64,000 bases of DNA from Meiothermus sp. QL-1 (GTDB lineage Bacteria; Deinococcota; Deinococci; Deinococcales; Thermaceae), in NCBI RefSeq assembly GCF_003351145.1, contig NZ_QQSV01000002.1, positions 62,001 through 126,000 on the forward strand. Direction: 5' to 3'. Positions 16,055-24,941 of this stretch are shown here, in pieces; position 1 is the first letter of the stretch; each line of letters opens with the position of its first letter. A program made the translations under genes and the position numbers. The notes beneath the pieces were generated by a model. The model had not been told where the DNA came from. It ran no database searches and saw nothing but the letters and a program-made list of their open reading frames with translations.

Positions 16055-17884
16055 TCAGGCTCCTACTTTTTCACTCAGCTCGCTTAGGTCCTTAGCCTCA
16101 GCAATCCGGCGCAGATCCTCCGGCATCTCGGGGAGGGGCTCGGCCACCACGCTCAGGCTGCCATCAGGGTTGCGCCTGATCACGTGGTTAATGCGGGCAA
16201 AGTTGGGGTCAGGGTCGGGGTAGTCGAGCCGGGCGTGGCCTCCGCGGCTCTCCTTGCGGGCCAAAGCCGCCAGCACCACCGCCTCGGAGACCTCCACCAT
16301 AAGCCGGATGTCGAGGGCGGTGTGCCAGCCTGGGTTGTAGGCCCGGCTGCCCGAGACCGAGGTGTTCCAGGCCCGCCGCTTGAGGTCGGCCAGGATATCG
16401 AGCTGGGCTTTCAGCTCGCTTTCTTCCCGCATAATCCCGGCGTTCTTTTGCATGCTGGCGCGCAGCTCCTTCATCAGGGCAAAGGGGTTTTCTCCCTGGG
16501 GGTTGTTGAAGGGTTGCAGGGCCTCGGCGATGTAGGCCCGTATCTGGGCCTCGTCCACCTGGAAGGGGCCGGTTTGCTGGGCAGCGTACTCAGCGGCGGC
16601 CATCCCGGCCCGCCGGCCGAAGACCACCAGGTCAGAGAGGGAGTTGCCCCCGAGCCGGTTGGCCCCGTGCAGCCCCCCCGCCACCTCGCCTGCGGCGTAG
16701 AGGCCCGGCACGTTGGTGGCCTGGGTGTCGGGGTCCACCCGCACCCCGCCCATCACGTAGTGGCAGGTGGGGCCCACTTCCATGGGCTCCTTGGTGATGT
16801 CCAGGTTCCCCAGCTTCATGAACTGGTGGTACATGCTGGGGAGCTTTTTCTTGATGTAGTCGGCCGGACGGCGGCTGGCGATGTCCAGGTAGACCCCCCC
16901 GTGGGGGCTGCCTCGGCCCTCGTTGACCTCCTTGCGGATGGCTCGGGCCACCACGTCGCGGGTCAGAAGCTCAGGCGGACGCCGGGCGCTGCGGTCGCCC
17001 TGCAGCCAGCGCTCGGCTTCCTCCTCGGTCTCGGCAAACTCGCCCTTGTAGCGCTCGGGGATGTTGTCGAACATGAAGCGGCGGCCCAGGCTGTTCTTGA
17101 GCACCCCGCCTTCCCCCCGCACCCCTTCAGTGACCAGGATGCCCATCACGCTGGGGGGCCAGACCATGCCGGTGGGGTGGAACTGGATGAATTCCATGTC
17201 GATGAGGTCCGCCCCCACCATGCTGGCCAGGGAAAACCCATCCCCGGTGCACTCCCAGGAGTTGGAGGTGATCTGGTAGATTCGGCCCAGCCCCCCCGTG
17301 GCCAGCACCACCGCCCGGGCCCGGAAGACCAAGAACTCCCCGGTCTGGCGGCTGAACCCTAAGGCGCCCACCACCCGGCCTGCATCGGTCAAGAGGCGAT
17401 AGATGGTGGTCTCCATGTGGGCGTGGATGCCGAGCTTCACCGCGTGGTCCTGCAGGGTGCGGATTAACTCCAGGCCGGTGCGGTCGCCCACGTGGGCCAG
17501 GCGGGGGTAGGAGTGGCCGCCGAAGTTGCGCTGGTTAATCCGGCCGTCTGGGGTGCGGTCGAAGACTGCGCCCCACCGCTCCAGCTCCCGCACCCGTTCG
17601 GGGGCCTCCTTGGTGTAGTTGAGCACCATCTTCCAGTTGTTGAGCATGCCGCCGCCCTTGAGGGTGTCGCGGAAGTGCACCTTCCAGTTGTCTTCCGGGC
17701 GCACGTTGCCCAGCGCGGCGGCCATGCCCCCTTCGGCCATCACGGTGTGGGCCTTGCCCAGGAGGCTCTTGGTGACCACCCCCACCCGGGCTCCCTTCTC
17801 GATGGCCGCGATGGCTGCCCTGAGTCCAGCCCCGCCCGCGCCGATTACCAGCACATCGTAGTCGTGAACAGTGTAGGATTCCAT
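16055..17884 (-). CDS. sdhA: Succinate dehydrogenase/fumarate reductase flavoprotein subunit
   Basis: SdhA oxidises succinate to fumarate (or the reverse) with covalent FAD. The 609-residue product has the dinucleotide fold VIGAGGAGLRAAIAAIEKGA at residues 13-32, the flavinylation His in FGGHSYPR, the active-site region FIQFHPTG and LLTRDVVARAI, and the C-terminal Arg/His loop GGLHGANRLGGNSL that binds FAD and substrate. The FAD-His segment NFGGHSYPRLAHVGDRTG is unlike E. coli SdhA and more like the actinobacterial Sdh1/FrdA group. It lies between the anchor gene (10 nt) and sdhB (2 nt). Confidence 0.95.
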   Translation of the reverse strand: MESYTVHDYDVLVIGAGGAGLRAAIAAIEKGARVGVVTKSLLGKAHTVMAEGGMAAALGNVRPEDNWKVHFRDTLKGGGMLNNWKMVLNYTKEAPERVRELERWGAVFDRTPDGRINQRNFGGHSYPRLAHVGDRTGLELIRTLQDHAVKLGIHAHMETTIYRLLTDAGRVVGALGFSRQTGEFLVFRARAVVLATGGLGRIYQITSNSWECTGDGFSLASMVGADLIDMEFIQFHPTGMVWPPSVMGILVTEGVRGEGGVLKNSLGRRFMFDNIPERYKGEFAETEEEAERWLQGDRSARRPPELLTRDVVARAIRKEVNEGRGSPHGGVYLDIASRRPADYIKKKLPSMYHQFMKLGNLDITKEPMEVGPTCHYVMGGVRVDPDTQATNVPGLYAAGEVAGGLHGANRLGGNSLSDLVVFGRRAGMAAAEYAAQQTGPFQVDEAQIRAYIAEALQPFNNPQGENPFALMKELRASMQKNAGIMREESELKAQLDILADLKRRAWNTSVSGSRAYNPGWHTALDIRLMVEVSEAVVLAALARKESRGGHARLDYPDPDPNFARINHVIRRNPDGSLSVVAEPLPEMPEDLRRIAEAKDLSELSEKVGA

Positions 17885-17894
17885 TCTTTGCCCC

Positions 17895-18647
17895 CTAGAA
17901 CAGGCGGATGTCGGTGATGGTTCCCATCGAGCAAAGCCGGATGTAGACGTCGGTGAACCACACCGAGAGCATGCTCGTAACAGCCCAGAAGCCGTGGCTT
18001 TCGTTGATCCGGGTGATGCGCTGCCAGAGGGTGTAGCGGGCCTTGTGCTTGGAGAAGCAGTTGAGGCAGCCCCCAGCGATGTGCCGCCAGGCGTGGCAGG
18101 AGAAGGTGTAGTAGGAGAGCAGGATAACGTTGCCCAGCATGATTAGGCTACCCAACCCCACCCCGAAACCGTCCTCGAAGAAGAAGGCCTTGATGGCGTC
18201 GTACCAAAGGAAGGCCACCACCGGAATCGAGAGGTACCAGAAGTAGCGGTGCAGGTTGTTGAGCACAAAGGGAAAGGCCCGCTCGCCCTTGTAGGCCTTG
18301 CGCAGTTCGGGCACCGCGCAGGCCGGCGGGTCCCAGAAGAAGGCCCGGTAGTAGGCCTTGCGGTAGTAGTAGCAGGTCGCCCGGAAGCCCAAGGGAATCC
18401 AGAGCACCAGCACGGCCGGGGAGATGGGCAGCCAGTCGAGGTCCTTGGCGTGCACCCCCGGCAAGGGAATGGAGTAGAAGGGAGAGAGGTAGGGCCCGTA
18501 CTCGAAGTGTTGTCGGTTGAGGGCCACCCAGAGCGCATACACCCCGAACAAGCCCAGGCTCAGCACCGTGAACAGGGGCTCGATCCACCAGGCGTCCTGC
18601 CGGTCGGTCTGTCTGCTTTCTGAACTGGTTACAGGCTTCATGCTCAT
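17895..18647 (-). CDS. Large succinate dehydrogenase membrane anchor
   Basis: The 250-residue product has five membrane helices: WIEPLFTVLSLGLFGVYALW, PAVLVLWIPLGFRATCYY, YFWYLSIPVVAFLWY, GSLIMLGNVILLSYYTFSC and FWAVTSMLSVWFTDVYIRL. Several His and Cys lie near the helix ends. As first gene of sdhC-A-B it should anchor the complex and pass electrons to quinone. A single five-helix anchor is the pattern of actinobacterial Sdh1, whereas Thermus-type enzymes have two small three-helix anchors; that comparison is from memory. Start choice: ATG 18647 has TATATA 9 nt upstream; an in-frame GTG at 18656 would lie against the -10 box. Confidence 0.75.
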   Translation of the reverse strand: MSMKPVTSSESRQTDRQDAWWIEPLFTVLSLGLFGVYALWVALNRQHFEYGPYLSPFYSIPLPGVHAKDLDWLPISPAVLVLWIPLGFRATCYYYRKAYYRAFFWDPPACAVPELRKAYKGERAFPFVLNNLHRYFWYLSIPVVAFLWYDAIKAFFFEDGFGVGLGSLIMLGNVILLSYYTFSCHAWRHIAGGCLNCFSKHKARYTLWQRITRINESHGFWAVTSMLSVWFTDVYIRLCSMGTITDIRLF

Positions 18648-18774
18648 CCAGCTCACTATATATGTTGTAGGGGCGATTTGGAAACCTGAAGGGCCTACAA
18701 TACCATCTTTGATGGGGCGGTGTAATTAATAACACCCGGGCCATGGCTCTCCGGGGACCGGGGTGTTTTCGTTG

Positions 18775-18803
18775 TTGACACCACCCCCCCCCTACCCCAT
18801 AAT
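18775..18803 (+). promoter_or_regulatory. Promoter of speD
   Basis: TTGACA (18775-18780), 17 nt, CATAAT (18798-18803). This is one of the closest matches to consensus in the window. The 80-nt leader holds the hairpins GGGGCC/GGCCCC (18805-18824) and CAGCGG/CCGCTG (18846-18863). Confidence 0.8.
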
Positions 18804-18883
18804 GGGGGCCTGTCAAGAGGCCCCTCGGTGGCCGTCTGACAAGAGCAGCGGGGAATGCCGCTGGCTTTTGGGAGGTTACGAGG

Positions 18884-19324
18884 TTGGAACTGTTCGGTTT
18901 TGGCCCGCACCTGATGATTGACGGCTACCACGCGAATGCGGAAAAACTGGCGGACCTCGAGCTGGTGCGTAAAACGCTCGACGAGCTTCCTGAGGAGATG
19001 GCCATGACCAAGGTGCTGCCCCCTGTGGTGCAGCGCTACCCGGCCTTGCCTGGGCAGGCGGAGGGGATTACCGGGGTGGTGATCATCGCCGAAAGCCACA
19101 TCGCCATCCACACCTTCCCCCTCCAGCGCTTCATCAGCGTGGACATCTTCTCCTGCAAGGAGTTTGACCTGGGCAAGGCCCTGCGCTACGTGGTGGAGCG
19201 CTTCGAGATTGGCCGCTACGAGACCTACCTGATCAATCGGGGCAAGGAGTACCCCAAGGACCTGGAGCTTGCCCGCCGGATTGTGGCGGGGGAGCGGGAG
19301 TACCTGGAGGCCCGGATCGGCTAG
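18884..19324 (+). CDS. speD: S-adenosylmethionine decarboxylase proenzyme
   Basis: SpeD makes decarboxylated AdoMet, the aminopropyl donor for spermidine and longer polyamines, which thermophiles use heavily. The 146-residue product is the short bacterial/archaeal class. The self-cleavage site is present in IIAESHIAIHTFP: cleavage at Glu-Ser turns Ser (about residue 67) into the pyruvoyl group. The catalytic Cys region VDIFSCKEFDL follows. The start is TTG with GGGAGG 8 nt upstream. A strong promoter and a structured leader precede it, so expression is probably high. It ends in a 4-nt CTAG overlap with the convergent iclR gene. Confidence 0.94.
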   Translation: MELFGFGPHLMIDGYHANAEKLADLELVRKTLDELPEEMAMTKVLPPVVQRYPALPGQAEGITGVVIIAESHIAIHTFPLQRFISVDIFSCKEFDLGKALRYVVERFEIGRYETYLINRGKEYPKDLELARRIVAGEREYLEARIG

Positions 19325-20127
19325 GTCTCTACCGGCGACCAGCCCAGCCGGGCAGAGACCGCGTCGGCTGCCTGGCGGATGCGCCGGCCCAGCTCGGGAA
19401 GCCGCTCGTCGGGTACCCGGGTGGCTGGGGCCGAGAGGGACATGGAGGCCACCACCTTGCCCCGGTTGTCGTGGATGGGGGCTGCCACACAGCGCACCCC
19501 GTCCTCGCGCTCCTCGTCGTCCACCACGTAGCGCTTGCGTCTGGCCTCCTTGAGGGCCTCGAGCAGTTGTTCCAGGCGGGTGATGGTCTTGGCGGTGTAG
19601 GGCTTGAAGGGCCCCGCCCCCACGATTCGCCTTACCTCGGCCTCGGTGTGCTCCAGCAAGAGCGCCTTGCCCACCCCGGTGCAGTAGATGGGGGCCCGGG
19701 CCCCGATGCGGGTGAACATGCGGATGAGCTGCCGGCCCTCCACCTGGGCGATGTAGACCACCTCGTGGCCGTCCAGCACCGCCAGGTTCACGGTTTCGTT
19801 GAGCTCGTCTACCAGCCTTTCCATCTCTGGCATGGCTGCCTCGATGAGTCCACCCCGGGTTAGGAAGGCCGAGCCCACCTGGTAGGCCCTGAGCCCCACC
19901 TTCCAAAGGCCTCTAGACTCGTCCCAGTCCACGAAGCCCCGTCGCCGCAGGGTTTCCAAAAGCCGATAGGCTGTGCTGGGGGAGAGCTCGGTCCTGCGGG
20001 CCAGCTCTGAGAGAGAAAGGGTTTCGAATTCGGAAAGGACCTCAAGAAGGTGCAGGCCGCGCTCGAGGGTGCGCACCTCGCCCACCTCGGTCTTGCGGCT
20101 GCGCCCTGGGCGCCGCGGGGTTTTCAT
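19321..20127 (-). CDS. IclR-family transcriptional regulator
   Basis: The 268-residue product has a winged helix-turn-helix at residues 18-80 ([20 protein letters not shown], then [20 protein letters not shown]) and an IclR effector domain (residues 85-260) with the family pattern CTGVGKALL and [16 protein letters not shown]. IclR proteins often repress or activate carbon-use genes on binding small acids such as glyoxylate or pyruvate. It is divergent from aceB, the malate synthase gene, across a 115-nt spacer with inverted repeats, so it most likely controls the glyoxylate shunt, as IclR does in E. coli. It could also regulate itself. Confidence 0.9.
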   Translation of the reverse strand: MKTPRRPGRSRKTEVGEVRTLERGLHLLEVLSEFETLSLSELARRTELSPSTAYRLLETLRRRGFVDWDESRGLWKVGLRAYQVGSAFLTRGGLIEAAMPEMERLVDELNETVNLAVLDGHEVVYIAQVEGRQLIRMFTRIGARAPIYCTGVGKALLLEHTEAEVRRIVGAGPFKPYTAKTITRLEQLLEALKEARRKRYVVDDEEREDGVRCVAAPIHDNRGKVVASMSLSAPATRVPDERLPELGRRIRQAADAVSARLGWSPVET

Positions 20128-20153
20128 GCCCCTAAGCTACGCCAGAACCCGAT

Positions 20154-20193
20154 GTTTTTCAATAGATGCAAAAACGTGTCATTTGTTGACAAA
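20154..20193. promoter_or_regulatory. Candidate IclR operator
   Basis: Two inverted repeats lie between iclR and aceB: GTTTTT-N10-AAAAAC (20154-20175) and TTTGT-TG-ACAAA (20182-20193). The second overlaps the aceB -35 box, a good place for repression. The match to IclR binding sites is inferred from position only. Confidence 0.5.
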
Positions 20194-20214
20194 CCTGGCA
20201 GAGGAGGCTAGGCT
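20186..20214 (+). promoter_or_regulatory. Promoter of aceB
   Basis: TTGACA (20186-20191), 17 nt, TAGGCT (20209-20214), then a 28-nt leader with GGAGGA before the ATG. Confidence 0.65.
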
Positions 20215-20242
20215 TGAACGGCGAACAGGCGAGGAGGATTCT

Positions 20243-21817
20243 ATGAGACTACCCCGTGGTGTGGAGATCCGAGGCCCCGAGCTGCCCGCTTCTGAAGCGG
20301 TGCTCACGCCCGAGGCGCTGGCCTTTCTAGCCGGGTTGCAGCGCGAGTTTGGTGCGGTGCGCAAGGGTCTGCTGCAGCGGCGGGCCGAGGTGGCCAGGCG
20401 GATAGCCGCAGGCGAGAAACCGGGCTTCCTAGAGCATACCCGCTTCATCCGGGAGGGCGACTGGCAGGTGGCCCCGGCCCCCCCTGACCTCACCGACCGG
20501 CGGGTGGAGATTACCGGCCCTACCGATCGCAAGATGATGATCAACGCGCTCAACTCGGGGGCCAGGGTCTTTATGGCCGACTGCGAGGACGCCCTTTCGC
20601 CCACCTGGGAGAACGTGGTGCAAGGCCAGCAAAACCTGATGGACGCGGTGCGCCGTACCATCAACCTGGTGACCCCGGAGAAGGAGTACCGGCTAAACGA
20701 AAAGACGGCCACTTTGGTGGTGCGCCCTAGGGGCTGGCACCTCCTGGAGCGCCACCTTTGGGTGGACGGGGAGCCCATCTCGGCCAGCCTCTTCGATTTT
20801 GGACTCTACTTCTTCCACAACGCCCACGAGCTTTTGAAGCGGGGGAGCGGGCCCTACTTCTACCTGCCCAAGCTGGAGAACCACCTGGAGGCCCGGCTCT
20901 GGAACGAGGTCTTCAAGTTTGCCCAAAGCTACCTGGGCATTCCCCAGGGCACCATCCGGGCCACGGTGCTCATAGAGACCATTCTGGCCGCCTTTGAGAT
21001 GGAGGAGATTCTCTACGAATTGCGCGAGCATGCGGCCGGTCTCAACGCTGGGCGCTGGGACTACATCTTTAGCTGTATCAAGAAGTTCGCCACCCACGAG
21101 GTTCTCTTCCCCGACCGGGCCCAGGTGACCATGACCGTGCCCTTCATGCGGGCCTACACCGAGCTCCTGGTGCGCACCTGCCACAAGCGGGGGGCCCACG
21201 CCATCGGGGGGATGTCGGCCTTCATACCGAGCCGCAAGGACCCCGAGGTCAACGCCCGGGCCATCGAGCAGGTGACCAAAGACAAGGAGCGGGAGGCGAA
21301 CGACGGTTTCGATGGCACCTGGGTGGCCCATCCTGATCTGGTGCCGGTGGCCATGGCCGTCTTTGACCGGGTGTTGGGAGAGAAGCCCCACCAGAAAGAC
21401 CGTCTGCGCGAGGATGTGGATGGCAAGGTGAGGGCAGAGGACCTGCTCAACTTTGAAGTGCCCGGAGGGCGGATTACCGAGGCCGGGGCGCGCAACAACA
21501 TCAGCGTGAGCCTGCAGTACATCGCGGCCTGGCTCGGGGGGGTGGGGGCGGTGGCCATCTTCAACCTGATGGAGGACGCCGCTACGGCTGAGATTTCGCG
21601 CTCGCAGCTTTGGCAGTGGCTGCGCAAGGGGGCCCGGCTCGAGGACGGGCGTACCTTCACCCCTGAGCTTTACCAGGCCTTGAAGCAGGAGGAGATGGCC
21701 AAATTGGAAGGGCTCAAAAACCTGCACGAGGCCGCTGCCTTGCTGGACGAGCTGGTTTTGCAGCCCGAGTTCAAGGAGTTCCTCACCCTTCCAGCCTACG
21801 AGCGGCTGCAGCCCTAG
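20243..21817 (+). CDS. aceB: Malate synthase A
   Basis: Malate synthase condenses glyoxylate with acetyl-CoA to malate, the second step of the glyoxylate shunt. The 524-residue length fits form A. Motifs include [20 protein letters not shown] (about residue 110), the catalytic Arg/Glu region RPRGWHL and [18 protein letters not shown] (Glu binds Mg2+), [12 protein letters not shown] and [14 protein letters not shown]. The ATG at 20243 has GAGGAGG upstream; the reading frame is open a further 90 codons back through iclR and its spacer, but that part is not coding. It is divergent from an IclR regulator; isocitrate lyase is about 33 kb away. Confidence 0.96.
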   Translation: MRLPRGVEIRGPELPASEAVLTPEALAFLAGLQREFGAVRKGLLQRRAEVARRIAAGEKPGFLEHTRFIREGDWQVAPAPPDLTDRRVEITGPTDRKMMINALNSGARVFMADCEDALSPTWENVVQGQQNLMDAVRRTINLVTPEKEYRLNEKTATLVVRPRGWHLLERHLWVDGEPISASLFDFGLYFFHNAHELLKRGSGPYFYLPKLENHLEARLWNEVFKFAQSYLGIPQGTIRATVLIETILAAFEMEEILYELREHAAGLNAGRWDYIFSCIKKFATHEVLFPDRAQVTMTVPFMRAYTELLVRTCHKRGAHAIGGMSAFIPSRKDPEVNARAIEQVTKDKEREANDGFDGTWVAHPDLVPVAMAVFDRVLGEKPHQKDRLREDVDGKVRAEDLLNFEVPGGRITEAGARNNISVSLQYIAAWLGGVGAVAIFNLMEDAATAEISRSQLWQWLRKGARLEDGRTFTPELYQALKQEEMAKLEGLKNLHEAAALLDELVLQPEFKEFLTLPAYERLQP

Positions 21818-21966
21818 GGCGCAACGTCTGCCGTTAAGGCCGGGTAACCGCATTTTAGGGCCGGGCGGGCCGTGGGGCTTAGGGCAGCCTCCAGGCGTAA
21901 AGCGGAATGTAATGGCAGTTTTTTCGATGGGAAAGGCCATTCGTCCGTAGTAAAATCCTCTTGCGC

Positions 21967-23514
21967 ATGAGAGAGCTGCCCGGTCTTATTAAGGTAGACC
22001 TCGCCGAGTTTACCCACCGGCTCTGGCGCTATGCCTGGCTGCTGATCCTGCTTTCTTTGGGGGTGATGGGGGCGGTCTATCTGCTCTCCCGTTTGCAGAC
22101 CCCGGTCTACCAGGCCACGGCCCGGCTTTTAGCCGCACAGCCCACCGCCTTTCCGGGCAGCGGTGCCAGCAGCGTGCCCACGGCCAGCCCCCTGGACAGC
22201 CAGGCCTACCGGGAGGCGGCTTTGAGCAGCCAGGTGCTCAAGGACACCCTGGGGGTGCAGAGCCAGCAGGCCCTCGAGGTCTTTCGACGCAAACTGCGGG
22301 TGCGCACGGTGGACGGGCGCCAGTCGAGCATTGTGATCCTGAGCGTGCGGGACAACGACCCGGCCCAAGCGGCCCGCCTGGCCAACGAGTGGGCCGACGC
22401 CCTGCGCCGCTGGGACGACCAGCGGGTGCGGGGCAGCTTCAGTCGCTACCGGGTCTCGCTCGAGGCCCAGCTTCGCACCGTTCAAGCCGACCTGGCCCGC
22501 AGCGCCAACTCCCCCGAACGCCTGGAGGGTTTGCGGAGCCTGCAGGGGAGCTTGCTGCGGGACCTGGATTTGGTGCGGGCCCTGGAGCAAGGGGCCACCG
22601 GCCAGCTCAGCCTTTTGGACCTGGCCGAGCCCCCCCTCCGGCCTGTGGCCCCCAGGCCCCTGCTCAACGCGCTGCTGGCCGGAATGCTGACCCTGGTTCT
22701 GGGGGCTTTGTTCATCCTCCTGCGCGAGGCCACCGTGCGCACCGTGCGGAGCAGCGAGGACGCGGCCGCGCTGGCCGGCTTGCAGGTGTTGGGGGAGTTC
22801 CCCCGGCTTCCTGCACCCAGCCGAGAGCTGCCCCGGGAGGCGGCCAGCTACCTGCGCACCTACGTGAACCGGGGCCTGATGGGGGAGGCCGATCCAAAGA
22901 TTGTGGCGGTAACCAGCCCAGAGGCCAAGGAAGGGAAGAGCAGCGTGGCCATCGCCCTGGCCCGGGCCTATGCCCGCACCGGCAAGCGTGTCCTGCTCCT
23001 CGATCTGGACCTCCACCGTCCTGTTTTGCACACGGAGTTCAACATAAAAAGCGGCCCTGACATCATTTCGGTATTGCGGGACCCTCTTTTCGGCATCGCG
23101 GTTCACAAGGTTGAGCGCGGTCTGGCCCTGCTGCCCTGTTTGCAGACCGTAGACGACCCCTCGGGCCTGCTCTCCCAGCAGTTGCGCCCCTTTTTGAGCC
23201 GTCTTAGGGAGTCCAGGGAATGGGACGTGATTGTGGTGGACACCCCGCCGGTGCTGGCGGCCACCGATACTCTGGTGATAGCCCCACAGGTCTCGGGGGT
23301 GCTGGTGGTGGCGAGCGTGGGGCTTACCAGCCGGCGCGGTTTGGCGGTGGCGGTGGACAGCCTCAAGCGTATTGGGGCCCAGGTGCTGGGCTTGGTGGTC
23401 AACCAGCTCCGCCCGGGCGAGGGCATGTTGGTGACCTCCAGGGGCTACTTTGGCGCTTACGACCCTCCCCGGCTTCCCCAAACCCAGGAGGACCCGCTGC
23501 GCACCCAGGGGTAG
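21967..23514 (+). CDS. Wzz chain-length domain fused to BY-kinase-like ATPase
   Basis: The 515-residue product starts with a Wzz domain: a membrane helix (residues 22-42), a periplasmic coiled region and a second helix (LLNALLAGMLTLVLGALFIL, about residue 230). A cytoplasmic ATPase follows, with Walker A EAKEGKSS (about 317), Walker A' LLLDLDLHRP and Walker B VIVVDTPP. Proteins of this kind set the length of exported polysaccharide and phosphorylate themselves on a C-terminal tyrosine cluster; here the tail has only two Tyr (YFGAYDPP). It stands without other polysaccharide genes. A TTG six bases earlier is an alternative start. Confidence 0.9.
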   Translation: MRELPGLIKVDLAEFTHRLWRYAWLLILLSLGVMGAVYLLSRLQTPVYQATARLLAAQPTAFPGSGASSVPTASPLDSQAYREAALSSQVLKDTLGVQSQQALEVFRRKLRVRTVDGRQSSIVILSVRDNDPAQAARLANEWADALRRWDDQRVRGSFSRYRVSLEAQLRTVQADLARSANSPERLEGLRSLQGSLLRDLDLVRALEQGATGQLSLLDLAEPPLRPVAPRPLLNALLAGMLTLVLGALFILLREATVRTVRSSEDAAALAGLQVLGEFPRLPAPSRELPREAASYLRTYVNRGLMGEADPKIVAVTSPEAKEGKSSVAIALARAYARTGKRVLLLDLDLHRPVLHTEFNIKSGPDIISVLRDPLFGIAVHKVERGLALLPCLQTVDDPSGLLSQQLRPFLSRLRESREWDVIVVDTPPVLAATDTLVIAPQVSGVLVVASVGLTSRRGLAVAVDSLKRIGAQVLGLVVNQLRPGEGMLVTSRGYFGAYDPPRLPQTQEDPLRTQG

Positions 23515-23553
23515 CGCTGGCGGGGTCGCAGGGTTGTGGGTAAACTAGCTCCG

Positions 23554-24333
23554 ATGCGGGCGCGGTCGTACCTGTTCACCCTATACATGGAGTATCTGTA
23601 CCCGGAGAACCGGGCCTGGGTGGGGGACCTGATCCGCTGGATGGAAGTCTTGAAATTCAGCGAACCCGCGGTGCGGGCCGCGGTGTCGCGCAGCGTGAAG
23701 CGCGGCTGGATTATCCCCGAGAAGGTGGGTCGGCGGGCCTACTACCGCCTCTCGCCCCGGGTGGCCTGGCAGGTGGAGCGGGTGCGGGAGCGGCTTTATG
23801 GGTATGGGGCCCCCTGGGATGGTCGCTGGCGCGTGCTGGTTTACGCGGTACCCGAGGCCAAGCGCACGGTGCGCGACCGCTTTCGCAACGAGCTGATCCT
23901 CTTAGGCTTTGGTACCCCGGCCCCTGGGGTTTGGATAAGCCCCACCGCCTCGCTCGAGGCTGCCCGCGACCTGGTGGGCTTTTACGGGCTGCAGAGCTAC
24001 GTGGAGCTCTTCGAGGCCGAGCGTTTTTCCAGCACCTCCTCGGCCGAGCTCATAGATAAGGCCTTCAACCTGAAGGAAGCCCAGGCCCGCTACCGGACCT
24101 TTCTGGGGCAGGCCTTCAAGCAGCCGCGCAGCCCTGAGGAGGCCTTCGCGTGGCTGACCCACCTGATTCACCAGGCCCGCAAGAACCTCTTTTTGGACCC
24201 CGGGCTGCCGCCCGAGCTTACCCCTGCGGGGTTTTTAGGCCAGGAGGCCAAGGAGCGCTTCCTGGAGCTGAGGGCCCGTTTGATGCAGCAGGCCCAGCCC
24301 CTTCTTCCACCCCGTTCAGCAGCAGCCGACTGA
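23554..24333 (+). CDS. PaaX-like transcriptional repressor
   Basis: The 259-residue product has a winged helix at residues 1-65 (FTLYMEYLYPENRAWVGDLI, then AAVSRSVKRGWI) and the PaaX central and C-terminal domains, including WDGRWRVLVYAVPEAKRTVRD and LGFGTPAPGVWISP. PaaX represses phenylacetate degradation genes and responds to phenylacetyl-CoA. No paa genes are in this window, so the target is unknown. I start at ATG 23554 rather than GTG 23536; a TAAACT box ends 8 nt before the ATG, so the mRNA is probably leaderless. Followed by msrA 57 nt downstream. Confidence 0.88.
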   Translation: MRARSYLFTLYMEYLYPENRAWVGDLIRWMEVLKFSEPAVRAAVSRSVKRGWIIPEKVGRRAYYRLSPRVAWQVERVRERLYGYGAPWDGRWRVLVYAVPEAKRTVRDRFRNELILLGFGTPAPGVWISPTASLEAARDLVGFYGLQSYVELFEAERFSSTSSAELIDKAFNLKEAQARYRTFLGQAFKQPRSPEEAFAWLTHLIHQARKNLFLDPGLPPELTPAGFLGQEAKERFLELRARLMQQAQPLLPPRSAAAD

Positions 24334-24390
24334 GGCGGGGTGTGCTCTGGCTTACCCCGCAGGGCATGGGCAGGATTTAGACTCTCCGGG

Positions 24391-24933
24391 GTGGAGACGG
24401 CAACGCTGGGGGGAGGCTGTTTTTGGTGTCTAGAGGCGGTTTTTGAGGAGGTGGCGGGGGTGACCCGGGTGGTACCGGGCTACGCCGGTGGCCACCTGCC
24501 CAACCCTACCTACGCCCAGGTCTGCACCCAGGAGACCGGCCACGCCGAGGTGGTGCAGCTCACCTTCGACCCCGGGGTGGTCTCGTACCGGGAGCTTTTG
24601 GAGATTTTCTTCGCCGTCCACGACCCCACCACCAAGGACCGTCAGGGCGCTGACGTGGGGCCGCAGTACCGCTCGATTATCCTTTATCATTCTCCAGCGC
24701 AGCGGACCGTGGCCGAGGCGGTCATACGGGAGCAGGAGAGGTTTTGGGGCCGGCCCATCGTGACCGAGCTGGTGCCCTTCGAGGTTTTTTATCCCGCCGA
24801 GGCTTACCATCAGGGGTATTTTCGCCGCAACCCCGAGCAGCCCTACTGCCGCTATGTGATTGCCCCCAAGCTGGCCAAGTTTCGCCGGCAGTTTGCCCAA
24901 TATTTGTCCAATAAAGGAGGGAAGACTGCCTGA
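24391..24933 (+). CDS. msrA: Peptide methionine sulfoxide reductase A
   Basis: MsrA repairs oxidised methionine (S form) in proteins. The 180-residue product shows the catalytic motif [12 protein letters not shown] at residues 7-18 with the nucleophile Cys, then [12 protein letters not shown] and [19 protein letters not shown], and [20 protein letters not shown]. The start is GTG at 24391, chosen because the family begins a few residues before GGGCFWC; upstream codons are in frame but unrelated. The gene ends 8 nt before rnhA. A Cys in the C-terminal part (QPYCRY) may be the resolving residue. Confidence 0.95.
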   Translation: METATLGGGCFWCLEAVFEEVAGVTRVVPGYAGGHLPNPTYAQVCTQETGHAEVVQLTFDPGVVSYRELLEIFFAVHDPTTKDRQGADVGPQYRSIILYHSPAQRTVAEAVIREQERFWGRPIVTELVPFEVFYPAEAYHQGYFRRNPEQPYCRYVIAPKLAKFRRQFAQYLSNKGGKTA

Positions 24934-24941
24934 GGAGGCCC

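Noticed and set aside
18731-18769. Hairpin AACACCC/GGGTGTT followed by TTTTC read as a terminator
   Set aside because: No gene on the plus strand runs into it, and the loop is 23 nt. It sits between two divergent promoters, so if it has a role it is more likely regulatory.
20693-21940. Long minus-strand open frame opposite aceB (415 codons)
   Set aside because: Antisense to a gene with full malate synthase homology; no motifs, no ribosome binding site. Typical shadow frame in high-GC DNA. The same holds for the frames opposite the Wzz-kinase (22129-23481), lysT (32826-33890) and hcs (31676-32923).
24335-24360. Inverted repeat GCGGGGT-N12-ACCCCGC after the PaaX-like gene
   Set aside because: No T tract follows and the loop is long, so it is not a clear terminator. 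It could be an operator for msrA, but nothing supports that.
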